Shown: positions 1 to 7,854 of the stretch, in pieces
How positions within the stretch are numbered: position 1 is the stretch's first letter
Layout: every line of letters begins with the position of its first letter
NCBI GenBank assembly: GCA_963524305.1
Contig: CAURGH010000024.1
Location: forward strand, 1 to 29,462
Origin: JABCPH02 sp963524305
GTDB taxonomy: Bacteria > Fusobacteriota > Fusobacteriia > Fusobacteriales > Leptotrichiaceae
Length of the DNA: 29,462 bases
Direction: 5' to 3'
Program-made: the position numbers and the translations under genes
The notes under the pieces: generated by a model
What the model was told of the DNA's origin: nothing
Databases searched by the model: none
The model's input: the letters and a program-made list of their open reading frames with translations, nothing else

Positions 1-55
1 ACCATCCTGTACCATATATTATATTTTGAGTTTACACAAAATTCTGTACACTCTC
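1..55 (-). repeat. Insertion-sequence end, copy 1 (clipped by the window edge)
   Basis: Read on the minus strand, the unit starts GAGAGTGTACAG, continues TTTTGTGTAAACTC, then an AT-rich tract and GGTACAGGATGG. The same order recurs at 56-106, 7855-7930 and 29352-29425. The outer GAGAGTGT plus GTGTAAAC pattern resembles terminal inverted repeats of IS256-type elements (recalled, not searched). No transposase is present. The clipped inner edge is half of the hairpin seen complete at 29396-29421. Confidence 0.7.
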
Positions 56-106
56 TCCTGTACCATATATTATATTTTGAGTTTACACAAAATTTTGGAC
101 ACTCTC
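56..106 (-). repeat. Insertion-sequence end, copy 2, in tandem with copy 1
   Basis: This is a second copy of the same end in the same orientation, abutting copy 1 and differing from it at only a few positions. Its outer tip reads GAGAGTGTCC on the minus strand. It stops exactly where the hairpin of the full unit would begin, so it lacks the terminator part. It lies 32 bp beyond the stop of the Cap15-like gene and marks that edge of the defence island. Confidence 0.7.
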
Positions 107-138
107 GCTTTATCTCTTCTTTTTATGGTCTTTCTATA

Positions 139-681
139 CTATATACTATGAAAATGTAAGTCACCTATAGTTTTTCTACTTGTCCAATAGTTTCCTCTAA
201 TGTCATTAATATTGTCTATAACTAACTTACATGTACCTACTTGAATCGGATTTTCATCACTACATCTACTTAGAGGATTAGTGATATAAGTGTAGTATAG
301 TACAAACTCTCCATTTTCTTCAACTAAGTCGCTGGTAATAGTTTTACTGCTTATTTCATTAGATTTAAGTTTTACATCCGTAGAAAGAAAACTTTGCTTA
401 ATCTCAATTTTGACATTCTTTTTTTCAAATTTCCCCTTATAATTGTAACTTAAAACTCCCGTATATTTTTTCCTTAATCTTGGAATTTTGACAAAAGGAT
501 TGTATTTCCATAGATACCTTTCATATATAACTATTGCAATAACAGAATATCCAGACGACTCTAAGATTAAGTCCCAATACTCCAAAACCGACGCTGGCAT
601 CTTAAACTTATATAGTATGATGAAAATAACGATTATAATTATTCCTGACAATTTTATCAGCGATTCCATTTTAGATTTCAT
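139..681 (-). CDS. cap15: Cap15-like CBASS effector (two membrane helices plus beta-barrel)
   Basis: This is a 180-residue membrane protein, probably the killing effector of the adjacent CBASS. Hydrophobic helices lie at about residues 9-25 and 42-59. They are followed by a basic linker (KIPRLRKKYTG, 66-76) and a beta-rich domain to the C-terminus ending in RGNYWTSRK and GDLHFH. That layout and size are those of Cap15, a STING-independent effector in which cyclic nucleotide binding to a lipocalin-like barrel drives membrane disruption (family knowledge). The assignment is by architecture and motif recall. The start at 681 overlaps the CD-NTase stop by 11 nt and has AAAGGA 10 nt upstream. An internal Met5 is a possible alternative start. 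It is the last gene of the operon. Confidence 0.8.
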   Translation of the reverse strand: MKSKMESLIKLSGIIIIVIFIILYKFKMPASVLEYWDLILESSGYSVIAIVIYERYLWKYNPFVKIPRLRKKYTGVLSYNYKGKFEKKNVKIEIKQSFLSTDVKLKSNEISSKTITSDLVEENGEFVLYYTYITNPLSRCSDENPIQVGTCKLVIDNINDIRGNYWTSRKTIGDLHFHSI

Positions 682-1624
682 AACTATAAAATCCTTTCAA
701 TTCATCTATGAATCCTTTATATATCTTCTCTCTATCCGCTGAGTCATGGCACATTTTTTTGATACCATTCATTTCAATAAAATTGTTAATATTATACTTA
801 TTAACATAAAGAAACTCTACAATGTCGTCAAAAATATATTTGTAATGATCATATCTTGTAAAAATCTCATCAGGAACATTGTAGAGTAGACATTCTATAC
901 CAAAAGAGCTTGCTTTATGTGCAAACTCGCATCCTTCATCTTGCATTTGATACCTCATCTCTTTTGCTATTCTAACCATTTTCTTAAAATAAAAATTTGT
1001 TGCTTTATTCTTATCTATCCCATTCTTAATGTGTTGTTCTGGATAATTTATTACTTCGGTACCATCATCAGCTTTAATAAGTATTCCTCCTACATAATTT
1101 TCCGGATCTAACCTGTAATCATTAGAATAATCTCTATATCTTAATGCTGGAACTGAATCAGCATCTTTTCTATAAGAATTCCCATGTATTTTAATGGATT
1201 TATTTTTTCTTTCTACATCATCACTAAATTTATTTTTTAATGCTAATTGAACTATGTCTTTAAAAGTCTTATTTTTAGGACTTGCACTTATAAAACCATA
1301 ATTATCTTTGGAAACACCAACTCTGTACTTTGGTCTAAATTGATCTACTTGAACAACTGCAATATCAACATCACTGTGTTGTCTAACATTGGTATTGTTT
1401 GCATAAGAACCCTGTAAAAAAATTTTAACCTCATAATCATCATCTTTCATTCTTGTCTCAAACGAAGGAGTTTCACTATACATTCTTTGAATAGAAGTCC
1501 TTTCGTTAAACCCGATAGTTTTTAAAGCATCAACTACCATTCTTATAGCATTTTTGCATTGATTTTCTTCTGTTTCACTCAAAGGCTTTGCATATTTTCT
1601 TAATTGTTCTTCTGTAAATATCAT
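671..1624 (-). CDS. CD-NTase (CBASS cyclic oligonucleotide synthase)
   Basis: This 317-residue nucleotidyltransferase has the polymerase-beta-like signature: GS at 72-73, then DVD with Asp85 and Asp87, and a third acidic residue in DSVPA (Asp156). An OAS-like helical C-terminal half carries SSFGIECLL (239-247). Family members make cyclic di- or trinucleotides on phage infection to switch on an effector, here most likely the overlapping Cap15-like protein. No Cap2/Cap3, HORMA or TRIP13-type gene is adjacent, so the core looks like type I CBASS. The product nucleotide and the CD-NTase clade cannot be read by eye. GGAGG at 1636-1640 lies in the 28-nt gap after the protease gene, which supports ATG at 1624 and co-transcription. 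Confidence 0.9.
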   Translation of the reverse strand: MIFTEEQLRKYAKPLSETEENQCKNAIRMVVDALKTIGFNERTSIQRMYSETPSFETRMKDDDYEVKIFLQGSYANNTNVRQHSDVDIAVVQVDQFRPKYRVGVSKDNYGFISASPKNKTFKDIVQLALKNKFSDDVERKNKSIKIHGNSYRKDADSVPALRYRDYSNDYRLDPENYVGGILIKADDGTEVINYPEQHIKNGIDKNKATNFYFKKMVRIAKEMRYQMQDEGCEFAHKASSFGIECLLYNVPDEIFTRYDHYKYIFDDIVEFLYVNKYNINNFIEMNGIKKMCHDSADREKIYKGFIDELKGFYSYEI

Positions 1625-1652
1625 TTATTATTAATCCTCCTCATTTAATAAT

Positions 1653-3887
1653 TTATTCAAACTCTATCTTCTCATTGATTTTTTGATGAATATCTACTCT
1701 ATTATCAACATCTATTATATTTACTAACCATCCATTTAGTGTACAATTTCTGATAAATTCATCAATTCTATTGACACCGTTCATTTCTTTGAGTGTTACT
1801 ACTACGCCAAATCTAACTCCCACACCATCCTTCGGATCTAATCGGTTATTTGTTTTTACTTCTATCCCCCAATTTTTATTTCTATAAGAATCTTTTGGTA
1901 TCATTCTTTTAGTAGCACTTTCTGCAATATACTTCACATTATCCCATTTTCTAAACAGCTTTCTAGCTTCACCCTCTAAAATATAATTTCTTTTCCCCTC
2001 TGATGTATCTTCTGCATTCTGCTTATCCCCTTTAATATCCTTTATTTTGTTATCATCTCCTATTCTACCAAAATGTAAATTAAGTTCCGTATTTGTATAG
2101 TCAACACCTTGTGTTCTATTACATAATGGGAAATAACACATAGTAGCTTTTGCAATATATGGATATTTATTATCTTTTAGAGGAATTGGAAAATTGTAGT
2201 TATAGGTATTCCATTTTTCACTAATGTCTGATACTACAAATTTTATTTCATCATCTTTCGTTTGAATAATGTCATTTATATGAATTGGGACAACACCATG
2301 CCCATATAATGCAACTTCTTCAGGAGTTGGTTTTTCATTCCAACCTCTTGCAGCATCAATAATCATAGCTTTTGCAACTTCTCTATTGAACCCTAAGATA
2401 TCAATTAAATAGGATAATTTTCTTGCAATCCAAGGTGCAGCATAAGAAGTGCCAGCAACATTTGAAGCACCTAAAGGTTCACAAACTTTAATGTATTGTT
2501 CTTCACTGCCACCATAATAACTCACATCAGGTTTTGCAAAAAAAGATAATACCAGTCCTTTACGTGAATATTTAGTCGACAAACCATTTTTTCTGACTGA
2601 ATTTACAACTACACTATTAATAGAATCTGCTGGAGAGCCTATCTTCACTATATCGGCACTCGTTTTATTTGTTCCAGCCACAACAAATATTACATCGTTT
2701 TCAAACTGTATTTTATCTAATGTTGCAGCTTCAGCAGAAATAAAGTTATCATTAATTTCTTGGTTACTACCAAGTGAAATATTCCATACTTTTATATCTG
2801 AATTATTTGCTACAATGCTTTTTATTTCTTTTATTATTGAAAAAGAAGAAAATTTAGCACCTACAGCAACTCCAAAATGCCTAACTTTAAACCTTCCACA
2901 ACCATCATCTAACCAAGGATTTAATTTTGCACCATCAACAATAATTGAAGATACCGCTGTTCCATGATTATAATCCTCTGGACTTTTTTGTATATCTTTT
3001 GATACCATATCATGATATTCAACCCATTCATTAAAATATACTCTTTCATCAAATAAAGTATCTATCACTCCAATTGTCGGTTCAATAGTTGGAGATGGTA
3101 TAGTTACCATTTTTGTCTGATATTTATCGATAAAATCATCTCGTGATAAATTTGATAAATCAACCGTTGCCATCGAAACAAGATAAGGTACTTTTTCAAA
3201 AAGTAGCTTCACTTGTTTTTCGTCTAAATAAACAGTTTGATTATCTAAAATTCTAGTATTTAATATGTCTATCCCTAATTCTTCAAATAATAACTTTGTA
3301 TCCTTTCTTACATCGTAAAGAGTTATAATACTTTGTTTAAGCTCAATTGTCGGTACTTCTACTTGAAATGAATTTATATAAGAAGCATCTGCAATTACTT
3401 GTTTGAATGTAGACATACTCATAGAAAAGTCTTTAAACAACTTTGAATTAATAATGTTTTTATCTTCAAATACACTTTTATCTATTTTTCCTGAAAACTT
3501 TTTAGATAATATGTTTACTACATCTGAAATCAATTCTACACTTTTAATCAAATCATTTTCATCAAGAAAATATGTTATGATGTGTCTACTTTTATCTTTA
3601 CTAAACTTGGCTCCTACAATCGCACCATTGGAATCCGTACCTTTAAAAAATCCAGCAATACGGTTGCTTTTTGCGACAATTTTATTGTAATAAACGCTAA
3701 CTAAAATTCCTTCAAATGGTTTTGTTTCTTTATCCCAGAATTCTTTAATCTGGTTTAACTGAGATTTTAATCTTAATAAATGCCCTGTGGTAACTTCTAT
3801 CTTGCCATTCATAGCTATACCACCACCATTACCGTTTCTGCGAGCTTGCATAAAACGTTTCCCTTTCAATTCTAAGACATTATTCAC
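1653..3887 (-). CDS. ietS: Subtilisin-like serine protease, IetS-like
   Basis: This 744-residue protein contains an S8 peptidase domain from about 268 to 500. The triad is Asp276 (GVID), His308 (NHGT) and Ser481 (GTSYAAP), with an Asn in AGTN near 407 as the likely oxyanion residue. About 265 residues precede the protease and about 240 follow it, and I recognise no domain in either. There is no signal peptide, so it should act in the cytoplasm. A subtilase paired with an AAA ATPase matches IetAS, first described as a toxin-antitoxin pair stabilising an Agrobacterium Ti plasmid and later reported as anti-phage. The GTG start overlaps the ATPase stop by 8 nt and has GGAGG at 3897-3901. All triad residues are intact. 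Confidence 0.85.
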   Translation of the reverse strand: MNNVLELKGKRFMQARRNGNGGGIAMNGKIEVTTGHLLRLKSQLNQIKEFWDKETKPFEGILVSVYYNKIVAKSNRIAGFFKGTDSNGAIVGAKFSKDKSRHIITYFLDENDLIKSVELISDVVNILSKKFSGKIDKSVFEDKNIINSKLFKDFSMSMSTFKQVIADASYINSFQVEVPTIELKQSIITLYDVRKDTKLLFEELGIDILNTRILDNQTVYLDEKQVKLLFEKVPYLVSMATVDLSNLSRDDFIDKYQTKMVTIPSPTIEPTIGVIDTLFDERVYFNEWVEYHDMVSKDIQKSPEDYNHGTAVSSIIVDGAKLNPWLDDGCGRFKVRHFGVAVGAKFSSFSIIKEIKSIVANNSDIKVWNISLGSNQEINDNFISAEAATLDKIQFENDVIFVVAGTNKTSADIVKIGSPADSINSVVVNSVRKNGLSTKYSRKGLVLSFFAKPDVSYYGGSEEQYIKVCEPLGASNVAGTSYAAPWIARKLSYLIDILGFNREVAKAMIIDAARGWNEKPTPEEVALYGHGVVPIHINDIIQTKDDEIKFVVSDISEKWNTYNYNFPIPLKDNKYPYIAKATMCYFPLCNRTQGVDYTNTELNLHFGRIGDDNKIKDIKGDKQNAEDTSEGKRNYILEGEARKLFRKWDNVKYIAESATKRMIPKDSYRNKNWGIEVKTNNRLDPKDGVGVRFGVVVTLKEMNGVNRIDEFIRNCTLNGWLVNIIDVDNRVDIHQKINEKIEFE

Positions 3888-4947
3888 TATCTACTTCCTC
3901 CTTTTTTAACTTTCTTGATACAGTGCTTTTAGATTCTCCCTTTAGTTTTTCTATTTCTCTCACAGTAAATCCTTCTTCGTGAAGTTGATTGATATCCTTT
4001 TGTTCTAAGTTACCTATCAAGTGGTTATATAATCTTTTCAAATAATCATGCTCAGAACCGATATCACTAAATGCAAGAGATGTTTTTATAATATTTTTTA
4101 ACTCTCCCGGATAAGGTAATTTTTTTGCCGTCTTTAAAATTTTTTTAAATAATCTGGTGTCCTTTGATGTTCCTTTAAAATTCTTAATAAATGAAGAAAA
4201 ATAATACTGAGCAACTTCTATCAAATCTTCATTACTATACCTATTAAAATTAATAACCGCATCGAATCTTCTAACTAATGCTTTATCAAAATTTGAATAT
4301 AGATTCGTAGTTGCAATAAGCACTATTTCTTTATTAAGCTCTGTTAATCTGTCTAATTCTCTTAAAATCGTAGATGTTACTCTTCCCATCTCCCTAACAT
4401 CATTAGAATTGATTCTATCCAGAGCAATAACATCAATTTCATCAAATAAAATCACTATCTTATTTGCATTTGGAAGCATATTTATTTCTTTAAACACCTT
4501 TATAATATTTTTATTAGTCTGTCCCAACTTGCTATCTATCAGATTTTCAAAATCCACTCTAAAAAGAGATCTATCTAACAATTTTGCGACATTTTTTGCT
4601 GCTTCCGTTTTTCCGCTTCCTGGTAAACCTTCAAACAAAAATTTATTAATTCCAACATTATGATTTACAGCATTAATAATACCTTTTATATCTTCTGCTA
4701 TCTCAAGCGGTAAATTTAACGCCTCTAAACTTCGTGTTTCCACTTGTTTTAAAAATTCACTCTCAAAGTCGCTACTCTGTGGTGAGTATAAATTTGATTC
4801 AGATATTAAACCCATAATATATTCAGATAATTGATAATCACCAATATTATCAAAATATCTTGCTATTGCTATTGCCTCATTCCTAAAGGAATTTTCATTC
4901 CTTTCCACATGGTATTTTATTAAATTTAAAACATTTTGTTTTTTCAT
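3880..4947 (-). CDS. ietA: AAA+ ATPase with C-terminal HTH, IetA-like
   Basis: This is a 355-residue AAA+ ATPase. It has a helical N-terminal region (1-80), Walker A GLPGSGKT (107-114), Walker B VILFDEID (165-172), sensor 1 at TTN (213-215) and an arginine-finger-like RRFD (226-229). The tail (about 318-348, with EGFTVREIEKL and STVSRKLKK) reads as a helix-turn-helix. In IetAS pairs the ATPase is the partner, proposed antitoxin, of the protease. It is the first gene of the operon, with AGGAGG 9 nt before the ATG and a good promoter just upstream. The HTH suggests it may bind its own promoter (inference). The exact IetA family is not confirmed, but the AAA+ call is firm. Confidence 0.85.
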   Translation of the reverse strand: MKKQNVLNLIKYHVERNENSFRNEAIAIARYFDNIGDYQLSEYIMGLISESNLYSPQSSDFESEFLKQVETRSLEALNLPLEIAEDIKGIINAVNHNVGINKFLFEGLPGSGKTEAAKNVAKLLDRSLFRVDFENLIDSKLGQTNKNIIKVFKEINMLPNANKIVILFDEIDVIALDRINSNDVREMGRVTSTILRELDRLTELNKEIVLIATTNLYSNFDKALVRRFDAVINFNRYSNEDLIEVAQYYFSSFIKNFKGTSKDTRLFKKILKTAKKLPYPGELKNIIKTSLAFSDIGSEHDYLKRLYNHLIGNLEQKDINQLHEEGFTVREIEKLKGESKSTVSRKLKKEEVDSE

Positions 4948-4967
4948 ATTCCCATACCTCCTATTTT

Positions 4968-4996
4968 ATTATACCACAAATCAGGACAAATTTCAA
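4968..4996 (-). promoter_or_regulatory. Promoter of the defence operon, with direct repeats
   Basis: On the minus strand, TTGAAA (4991-4996), 17 nt and TATAAT (4968-4973) form a near-consensus sigma-70-type promoter 20 nt upstream of the ATPase ATG. ATTTGTCC occurs at 4984-4991 and 5005-5012 (21 bp apart), and ATTTGTGG at 4974-4981 (10 bp from the first). The repeats therefore sit on one helix face across the spacer and -35 box, as an operator would. Confidence 0.7.
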
Positions 4997-5092
4997 TATT
5001 TATGGGACAAATGTATTAATTTTTAATTTCTGTAACAAAGAATATTTTAGTGATTCTTCATGAATTGCAAAAAAAGAGCTGGTGCAGTCCAA

Positions 5093-5462
5093 TGGAGTGT
5101 ATCTAAAATCTTGGACAAATAATTTGAAAATTAGTTTTCTATTTGTTAAAATATAGTTAATGAAAGGAATTCGATTATGGACAAGAGAAGTAAGAAGTAC
5201 ACTGATGAATTTAAAATGTTAATCTTAGAACTATTGGAAGAAGAAAGAAAAAAATTATTAGAAAGTGAATATGTGCACAATGAAAAGTTTAAAAATCTAG
5301 AAAGTTTAAGGGCTAAAATGTACGAATATATAGATGATGGTATAATAATACCAGAATGCATAGCAAGATAGGTATTGTAAATCCAGATGAATATGAGAAA
5401 AATCTAGAAAAAGGAAATGAAAAAGTGCTTAAAAGTAGTCCAAATTTTGGGGTTTCAGTACA
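5093..5462 (+). mobile_element. Internally deleted IS3/IS150-like element
   Basis: The right end at 5438-5462 reads, on the minus strand, TGTACTGAAACCCC then AAAATTTGGAC, the typical look of an IS150-group terminus. A diverged matching end at about 5093-5116 contains AAAATCTTGGAC. Only 370 bp separate the outer ends, against about 1.3-1.5 kb in an intact element, and the single ORF inside joins pieces of both transposase genes. It lies between the defence operon and the murE region. Confidence 0.5.
5177..5371 (+). pseudogene. IS3-family transposase remnant (OrfA start joined to OrfB end)
   Basis: This 64-codon frame begins KKYTDEFKMLILELLE, like the first helix of an IS3-family OrfA helix-turn-helix. 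It then jumps to EKFKNLESL and KMYEYID, which look like the C-terminal part of an OrfB integrase just before its usual YYN motif. The catalytic DDE core is absent. ATTCGATT and a weak GAAAGG precede the ATG. A short frame at 5356-5487 continues towards the right end but resembles nothing I know. The deletion reading is an inference from motif order, and a small unrelated protein cannot be excluded. Confidence 0.45.
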
Positions 5463-5809
5463 GAAAGGTGGACAAACCAATAACTGAATATATTGTTGCA
5501 GTAGAGTTTTATTGCTTAGAAATAAAAAGAATAGAAAATGTTTTTTAGTGTAAAAATATTGAATTTTATGAAAAGAAATCTTAAAAAAATAACTGAAACT
5601 TACTGGCAACTTACTGACAACTTTTATCTTTCAAATACATATTTTTAGCTAAATAACTATGCGTGGGCACCATTTAAAATTAAAATATCAGAAAAAGTAA
5701 TTATAATTTTTAAAGTTAGCATATAGTTATTTTATGAGTTATTCATAAATAATATATGTTTTTTTATTTATAAGGAAAAATTATTAAATTTTTGAAATGG
5801 AGAAAAATT
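5463..5809. other. AT-rich spacer between the IS remnant and the thioredoxin-like gene
   Basis: No credible ORF lies here. It contains an 11-bp tandem repeat (CTTACTGGCAA at 5599-5609, CTTACTGACAA at 5610-5620). It also contains a spaced inverted repeat (AAATAACTATGC at 5651-5662 against GCATATAGTTATTT at 5719-5732). I could not pick a convincing -35/-10 pair for the downstream gene. Confidence 0.4.
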
Positions 5810-6127
5810 ATGAAAAAAATCAAAAGTTATGATGAATTACAAAAAATAATAAAAGAAGAAAAACAATTTATGTTATATGTTTCAATGAAAAATTGTAGTA
5901 TTTGTCATGTGGATATGCCTAAAATTGAAAAAATATCAGAAGAGAATAATTTTATTAGTTATAATTTGGAGGCATCTGAAATTCCTAAAGCAGTGGGGCA
6001 GTTGAGTTTATTTGCTGTACCAGTTGTTATATTATTTTATGAGGGGAAAGAGTTTCATAGACAAGCGAAAATTATTGATTTTGAAGAATTAGAATATAGA
6101 ATTAAACAAATATCAGAAAAATATTAG
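5810..6127 (+). CDS. Small thioredoxin-fold protein
   Basis: This is a 105-residue single-domain protein with the redox motif CSIC (Cys29, Cys32) after a hydrophobic strand. The thioredoxin cis-proline is at VPVV (Pro71), followed by FYEGKE, a normal thioredoxin layout. The active-site pair is not the canonical CGPC, so its redox potential and partners are probably different from housekeeping thioredoxin. There is no signal peptide, so it is cytoplasmic. I chose ATG at 5810 because GGAG (5799-5802) lies 7 nt upstream. A TTG at 5792 would overlap that ribosome site. It stands alone ahead of murE, which has its own promoter. Confidence 0.8.
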   Translation: MKKIKSYDELQKIIKEEKQFMLYVSMKNCSICHVDMPKIEKISEENNFISYNLEASEIPKAVGQLSLFAVPVVILFYEGKEFHRQAKIIDFEELEYRIKQISEKY

Positions 6128-6146
6128 GAGAAAAAACTCTATTAAA

Positions 6147-6175
6147 TTGAAATGTAAATTCATATGTGATACAAT
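6147..6175 (+). promoter_or_regulatory. Probable murE promoter
   Basis: TTGAAA (6147-6152), a 17-nt spacer and TACAAT (6170-6175) lie about 120 nt upstream of the murE ATG. Confidence 0.55.
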
Positions 6176-6294
6176 GACAATAGTAGTAAAAATTGATTTG
6201 AAAACTTACAATTATGAAATAAAAGTTTGAAACGACAAATATTAAATAATTTAAAGACAGGATGCTTAAGATTGAAAGAGAAAGGATTTAAAAA

Positions 6295-7755
6295 ATGTAT
6301 AAAATATTTGAAAATATCGCGTACGAAGAATTGCATAGAGGAAAAACATTTGAGATAGAGGGGATTGAATTTGATTCTCGAAAAATTAAAGAAAATTTTG
6401 TGTTTGTTGCAATGATGGGGAGTGTTGTGGATGGACATAATTTTATTCAGAAGGCGATTGACAGTGGTGCCAAAATGGTTATTGTGGAAAAGAAAGTTAA
6501 TGTTGAGGATTACGAAGATTATGAAAATGTTACGTTTATTTTTGTGGAAAATGTAAGGAAAAAATTAGGAGTTATTGCTTCAAATTATTATGATTATCCG
6601 CAAAATAAGATAAAAATTATTGGAATTACAGGGACAAATGGTAAGACAACATCAAGTTATATTTTAGAAAATATTTTAGAGAAAACTTCTAGAATAGGGA
6701 CAACTGGAAATAGGATTTTGGATGAAGAGTTTCCAACTGTAAATACGACACCGGAATCATTGGAATTAATAAAATTGATTGATGAAAGTGTGAAAAAAGG
6801 AGCAGAATATTTTATAATGGAAGTTAGTTCACATGCTTTGGAAATTGGGCGTGTAGATATGTTGGAATTTGATTCGGCAATATTTACAAATTTAACACAG
6901 GATCATTTGGATTTTCATAAAACAATGGAAAATTATTTTAGAGCGAAGAAGAAAATTTTTAAAATGTTGAGAAAAGATGCTTTGGGTGTTGTTAATATTG
7001 ATGATGAGCATGGAAAAATTATTTATGATGAAGATAATAGCAAGTATTTGTCAGTGAGTATTAAAGATAAGAATGCTAATTTTTATGGAGAAATTATCGA
7101 GTATACAAATGATGGAATGAAAATTAAAATTGTTGCAAAAGGAATAGAGGAAGTTTTAGATATTAATTTGGTTGGAGAGTATAACTTGTATAATGTGTTA
7201 GGATGTGTGGCTTCGATTGTCTCGTTGGGAATTAATGTTGAATTTATTGTTGAGAAATTGAAACATATGTCGTCTGTTCCTGGGAGATTTGAAACGATAA
7301 AAAATAATTTGGGTGCTAGAATTGTGGTTGATTTTGCTCATACTGATGATGGGTTGTTAAATGTTGGTAAGACATTGAAGGATATTACGGAAAATAGAGT
7401 AATTACAGTATTTGGAGCAGGTGGAGATAGAGATCACGATAAAAGACCTAAAATGGCAAAAGCTGCTGCTAAATTTAGTGATTTTATAATTTTAACATCA
7501 GATAATCCACGAACTGAAAATCCGACTGATATTTTGAATCAAATTGAAGAAGGATTAACAGAAATTAATTTTTCAAAAGATAAGTATACAGTTATTGAAG
7601 ATAGAGAAGAAGCTATAAAATATGCGATTGAAAATGTTTTATTAAAAGGCGATAGTTTATTAATTGCTGGAAAAGGTCATGAGACTTATCAAATAATTGG
7701 GAAAGAAAAGAAACATTTTGATGATAGGGAAATGGCTAGGAAGTATTGTAAATAG
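6295..7755 (+). CDS. murE: UDP-N-acetylmuramoyl-tripeptide synthetase (MurE)
   Basis: This ligase adds the third amino acid to UDP-MurNAc-L-Ala-D-Glu in cytoplasmic peptidoglycan precursor synthesis. The 486-residue length is normal for MurE. The sequence shows the N-terminal uridine-binding domain with DGHNFI, the ATP loop GITGTNGKTT (110-119), NTTPES, the EVSSHAL block, TNLTQDHLDFH, and the C-terminal DNPRTENP. DNPR is the diaminopimelate-type specificity motif in characterised MurE, so the third residue should be meso-DAP or a close analogue such as lanthionine, which some fusobacteria use. AAAGGA lies about 10 nt before ATG. It is monocistronic, and the next hairpin is in the repeat at 7902-7929. 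No other mur gene is nearby. Confidence 0.95.
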   Translation: MYKIFENIAYEELHRGKTFEIEGIEFDSRKIKENFVFVAMMGSVVDGHNFIQKAIDSGAKMVIVEKKVNVEDYEDYENVTFIFVENVRKKLGVIASNYYDYPQNKIKIIGITGTNGKTTSSYILENILEKTSRIGTTGNRILDEEFPTVNTTPESLELIKLIDESVKKGAEYFIMEVSSHALEIGRVDMLEFDSAIFTNLTQDHLDFHKTMENYFRAKKKIFKMLRKDALGVVNIDDEHGKIIYDEDNSKYLSVSIKDKNANFYGEIIEYTNDGMKIKIVAKGIEEVLDINLVGEYNLYNVLGCVASIVSLGINVEFIVEKLKHMSSVPGRFETIKNNLGARIVVDFAHTDDGLLNVGKTLKDITENRVITVFGAGGDRDHDKRPKMAKAAAKFSDFIILTSDNPRTENPTDILNQIEEGLTEINFSKDKYTVIEDREEAIKYAIENVLLKGDSLLIAGKGHETYQIIGKEKKHFDDREMARKYCK

Positions 7756-7854
7756 AATTTTATTGATATAGTGATAGTTTGGATTTGAATTAGAAAAAAT
7801 AAAAAACTGGAACAGTTATAAAGGAAATAAAAATACTGAAAAATAAAATTGTGA

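Noticed and set aside
139..1624. A type II or III CBASS with ancillary Cap2/Cap3 or HORMA/TRIP13 genes
   Set aside because: No E1/E2-like, JAB or HORMA gene is present. The nearby AAA+ ATPase has an HTH tail and a protease partner, which fits IetA better than TRIP13.
5113..5120. A third GGACAAAT copy, as a further operator of the defence promoter
   Set aside because: It falls inside the left terminus of the IS150-like remnant, where TTGGAC is part of the terminus itself, and is over 100 bp from the promoter repeats.
5356..5487. A 43-codon frame (MHSKIGIVNPDEYEKN...) as a gene
   Set aside because: It overlaps the transposase remnant, lacks a ribosome site and runs through the right terminus of the IS remnant.
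5146..5609. Minus-strand ORFs of 71 and 98 codons opposite the IS remnant
   Set aside because: They are Phe/Leu/Ser-rich antisense frames typical of AT-rich DNA, with no ribosome sites and no recognisable motif.
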